Shown piece after piece: positions 62,973-64,000 of a stretch of 64,000 bases of DNA. This DNA comes from Stenotrophomonas maltophilia. Lineage in GTDB: Bacteria; Pseudomonadota; Gammaproteobacteria; Xanthomonadales; Xanthomonadaceae. Position 1 is the first letter of the stretch. Every line of letters begins with the position of its first letter. The notes beneath the pieces were generated by a model, which saw only the letters and a program-made list of their open reading frames with translations, was not told the origin of the DNA and made no database searches. Location of the stretch: contig NZ_NERD01000002.1 of assembly GCF_002799155.1 (NCBI RefSeq), positions 2,666,001-2,730,000 on the forward strand, in the 5' to 3' direction. A program made the translations under genes and the position numbers.

Positions 62973-63672
62973 CAGCATTCCTGCCGGCGTCGGCACCGTC
63001 CATCACCGCCAACCGATAGCCCACCCGCGGCAGCGTATGGATCAGCTTCTCGGCGAACGGTCCATCCACACTGCGGCGCAGCTCGTAGACATGCGAACGC
63101 AGCAGGTCGCCATCCGGCGGCTCGTCGCCCCACAGGGCAAACTCCAGCTGCTGTCGTGTCACCGCACCCGGGCTGGCCCGCATCAGCACTTCCAGCAGTT
63201 TGCGGCACGCCGGGTACAGGTGCAGCACCTGGCCCTCACGCTGAACCTCCAGCGTCGCCAGATCCAGTACCAAGTCGCCGACCTGCAGCCGTTTGCGCGG
63301 GTTGCGCCCCTGCGCACGCAGCAGCAGTGCCTCCAGCCGCACTTCCAGCTCAGGAAGGGCGAACGGCTTGGTCAGGTAGTCGTCGGCCCCGGCGCGGAAA
63401 CCGGCGATCTTGTCCGGCAGCTCGTCACGCGCGGTCAGCATGATCACCGGCACCTCCGACGCATGTTCGGCGCGCAACCGGCGCAGCACCTCCGGCCCCT
63501 CCATGCGCGGCAGCATCCAGTCCAGGATCACCGCATCGTAGGGGTGGCTGCCGGCCAGGTGCAGGCCGGTGATGCCATCCGGGGCCACGTCGAGCACGTG
63601 CCCGCGCGACTCGAAATAGTCGAACAGGTTGGCCACCAGCTGGCGGTTGTCCTCGATCACCAACAGACGCAT
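62959..63672 (-). CDS. OmpR-family response regulator
   Basis: 237 residues from MRLLVIEDNRQLVANLFDYF at 63672. The receiver has the phospho-acceptor Asp in VILDWMLPRMEGPE near 51 and Lys in TKPFALPE near 100. A winged-helix DNA-binding domain (LEVLMRASPGAVTRQQLEFALWGDEPPDGDLLRSHVYELRRSVDGPFAEKLIHTLPRVGYRL) follows. It is co-transcribed with the kinase and divergent from the ArnT-like gene, a likely target by position. Confidence 0.94.
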   Translation of the reverse strand: MRLLVIEDNRQLVANLFDYFESRGHVLDVAPDGITGLHLAGSHPYDAVILDWMLPRMEGPEVLRRLRAEHASEVPVIMLTARDELPDKIAGFRAGADDYLTKPFALPELEVRLEALLLRAQGRNPRKRLQVGDLVLDLATLEVQREGQVLHLYPACRKLLEVLMRASPGAVTRQQLEFALWGDEPPDGDLLRSHVYELRRSVDGPFAEKLIHTLPRVGYRLAVMDGADAGRNADEGA

Positions 63673-63803
63673 GCACGAAACATCCACGGAAGTTCGTACC
63701 ATGGTAGCGCCGACCATGTCGGAATGCGGTCGACCTGCGCCCATTCCGACGCCTTTCCTACCCCTGCCACGTCAGAGTGGCCGTTTTGCTCCCGGAGCCT
63801 GCC

Positions 63804-64000
63804 GTGCCCGTAGCCCTGCCCCGCCGTTGGCGCCTGCCCCTGTTGTGGCTGCTGATCATCGCTGCATTGGCAGCGGGCATCGGCCTTCGGCAGCCACAGC
63901 CGCCGGACGAGCCGCGCTTCGTGCTGGCCGCGCGGACCATGGTCGAGAGTGGGCAATGGCTGCTGCCGCATCGTGGCAGCGAGCTGTATGCCGAGAAACC
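63804..64000 (+). CDS. ArnT-like glycosyltransferase, N-terminal fragment (cut by window edge)
   Basis: 65 residues visible, starting at a GTG at 63804 with GGAG seven bases before. A first membrane segment (LPLLWLLIIAALAAGIGL) leads into DEPRFVLAARTMVESGQWLLPHRGSELYAEKP, which is the conserved first periplasmic loop of the PMT/ArnT group (DE-R motif, then EKPP). ArnT moves aminoarabinose to lipid A; other members are mannosyltransferases. Which one this is cannot be told from the fragment. Confidence 0.8.
   Translation, partial: MPVALPRRWRLPLLWLLIIAALAAGIGLRQPQPPDEPRFVLAARTMVESGQWLLPHRGSELYAEK

Overview
The window is a GC-rich, densely coded piece of a gammaproteobacterial chromosome. It most resembles the Stenotrophomonas maltophilia group of the Xanthomonadaceae. 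The reasons are the gene content (an rpoE-rseA-mucD-lepA-lepB-rnc-era-recO block, an orphan short RnfB, a CRP/Clp-type site, a lipoprotein subtilase autotransporter) and many GTAG-type and other palindromic intergenic repeats of the sort known from that genus. No phage, insertion sequence, CRISPR array, tRNA or rRNA gene was seen. Gene functions are assigned by recognising protein families from the translations; no database search was run.

Layout. Positions 1-18900 hold small housekeeping and envelope units: a truncated HAD phosphatase, RnfB, RidA, a convergent MprF / AcvB-like pair (making and probably hydrolysing lysyl-phosphatidylglycerol), an HD hydrolase, a transglutaminase/TPR protein, YjdM, a YegD-type Hsp70, an ECF sigma / membrane regulator / DUF4097 operon, a short MscS channel, an RsuA-like protein lacking its catalytic Asp, a phospholipase D/cardiolipin synthase-like enzyme and an HDOD protein. 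Positions 19200-25600 hold a branched-chain amino acid dehydrogenase, a large surface protease, a thiolase and two Ala-rich lipoproteins. Positions 25850-33300 hold an AidB-like acyl-CoA dehydrogenase divergent from a four-gene DNA repair operon (exonuclease, ATP-dependent ligase, Lhr-type helicase, PdeM nuclease) with overlapping genes. Positions 33300-41510 hold an FAD monooxygenase, a cold-shock protein, a nagZ-hpt-methylthioinosine phosphorylase operon (cell-wall recycling plus purine salvage), FrnE, a CYTH protein, RlmD and a receiver-HPt protein.

Positions 42000-50700 are the minus-strand envelope-stress and core-processing block: rpoE-rseA-mucD, then lepA, lepB, DUF4845, rnc, era, recO. 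A near-consensus sigma-E promoter lies in front of rpoE. Positions 50900-64000 hold a FadJ/FadB-like beta-oxidation enzyme, two pirins, aquaporin Z with a perfect CRP/Clp palindrome, a cstA-ybdD pyruvate-uptake pair, a DUF819 transporter with a terminator-like hairpin in its leader, a VOC protein, a two-component system and the start of an ArnT-like glycosyltransferase.

The most striking non-coding signal is a family of six ~100-bp elements (A 25708-25802, B 41597-41698, C 41849-41951, D 53086-53191, E 53373-53468, F 59543-59644). Each has a 22-29 bp outer stem enclosing a conserved core, a mini-stem and an inner hairpin with an invariant CATCCATG. All three stems change sequence between copies while keeping complementarity, which predicts a three-way-junction structure. 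Two pairs (B/C and D/E) are inverted relative to each other, and three of the four loci lie between convergent genes. A second family of short perfect hairpins with GGGGTC/GACCCC ends sits in other gene gaps and beside or between these elements.
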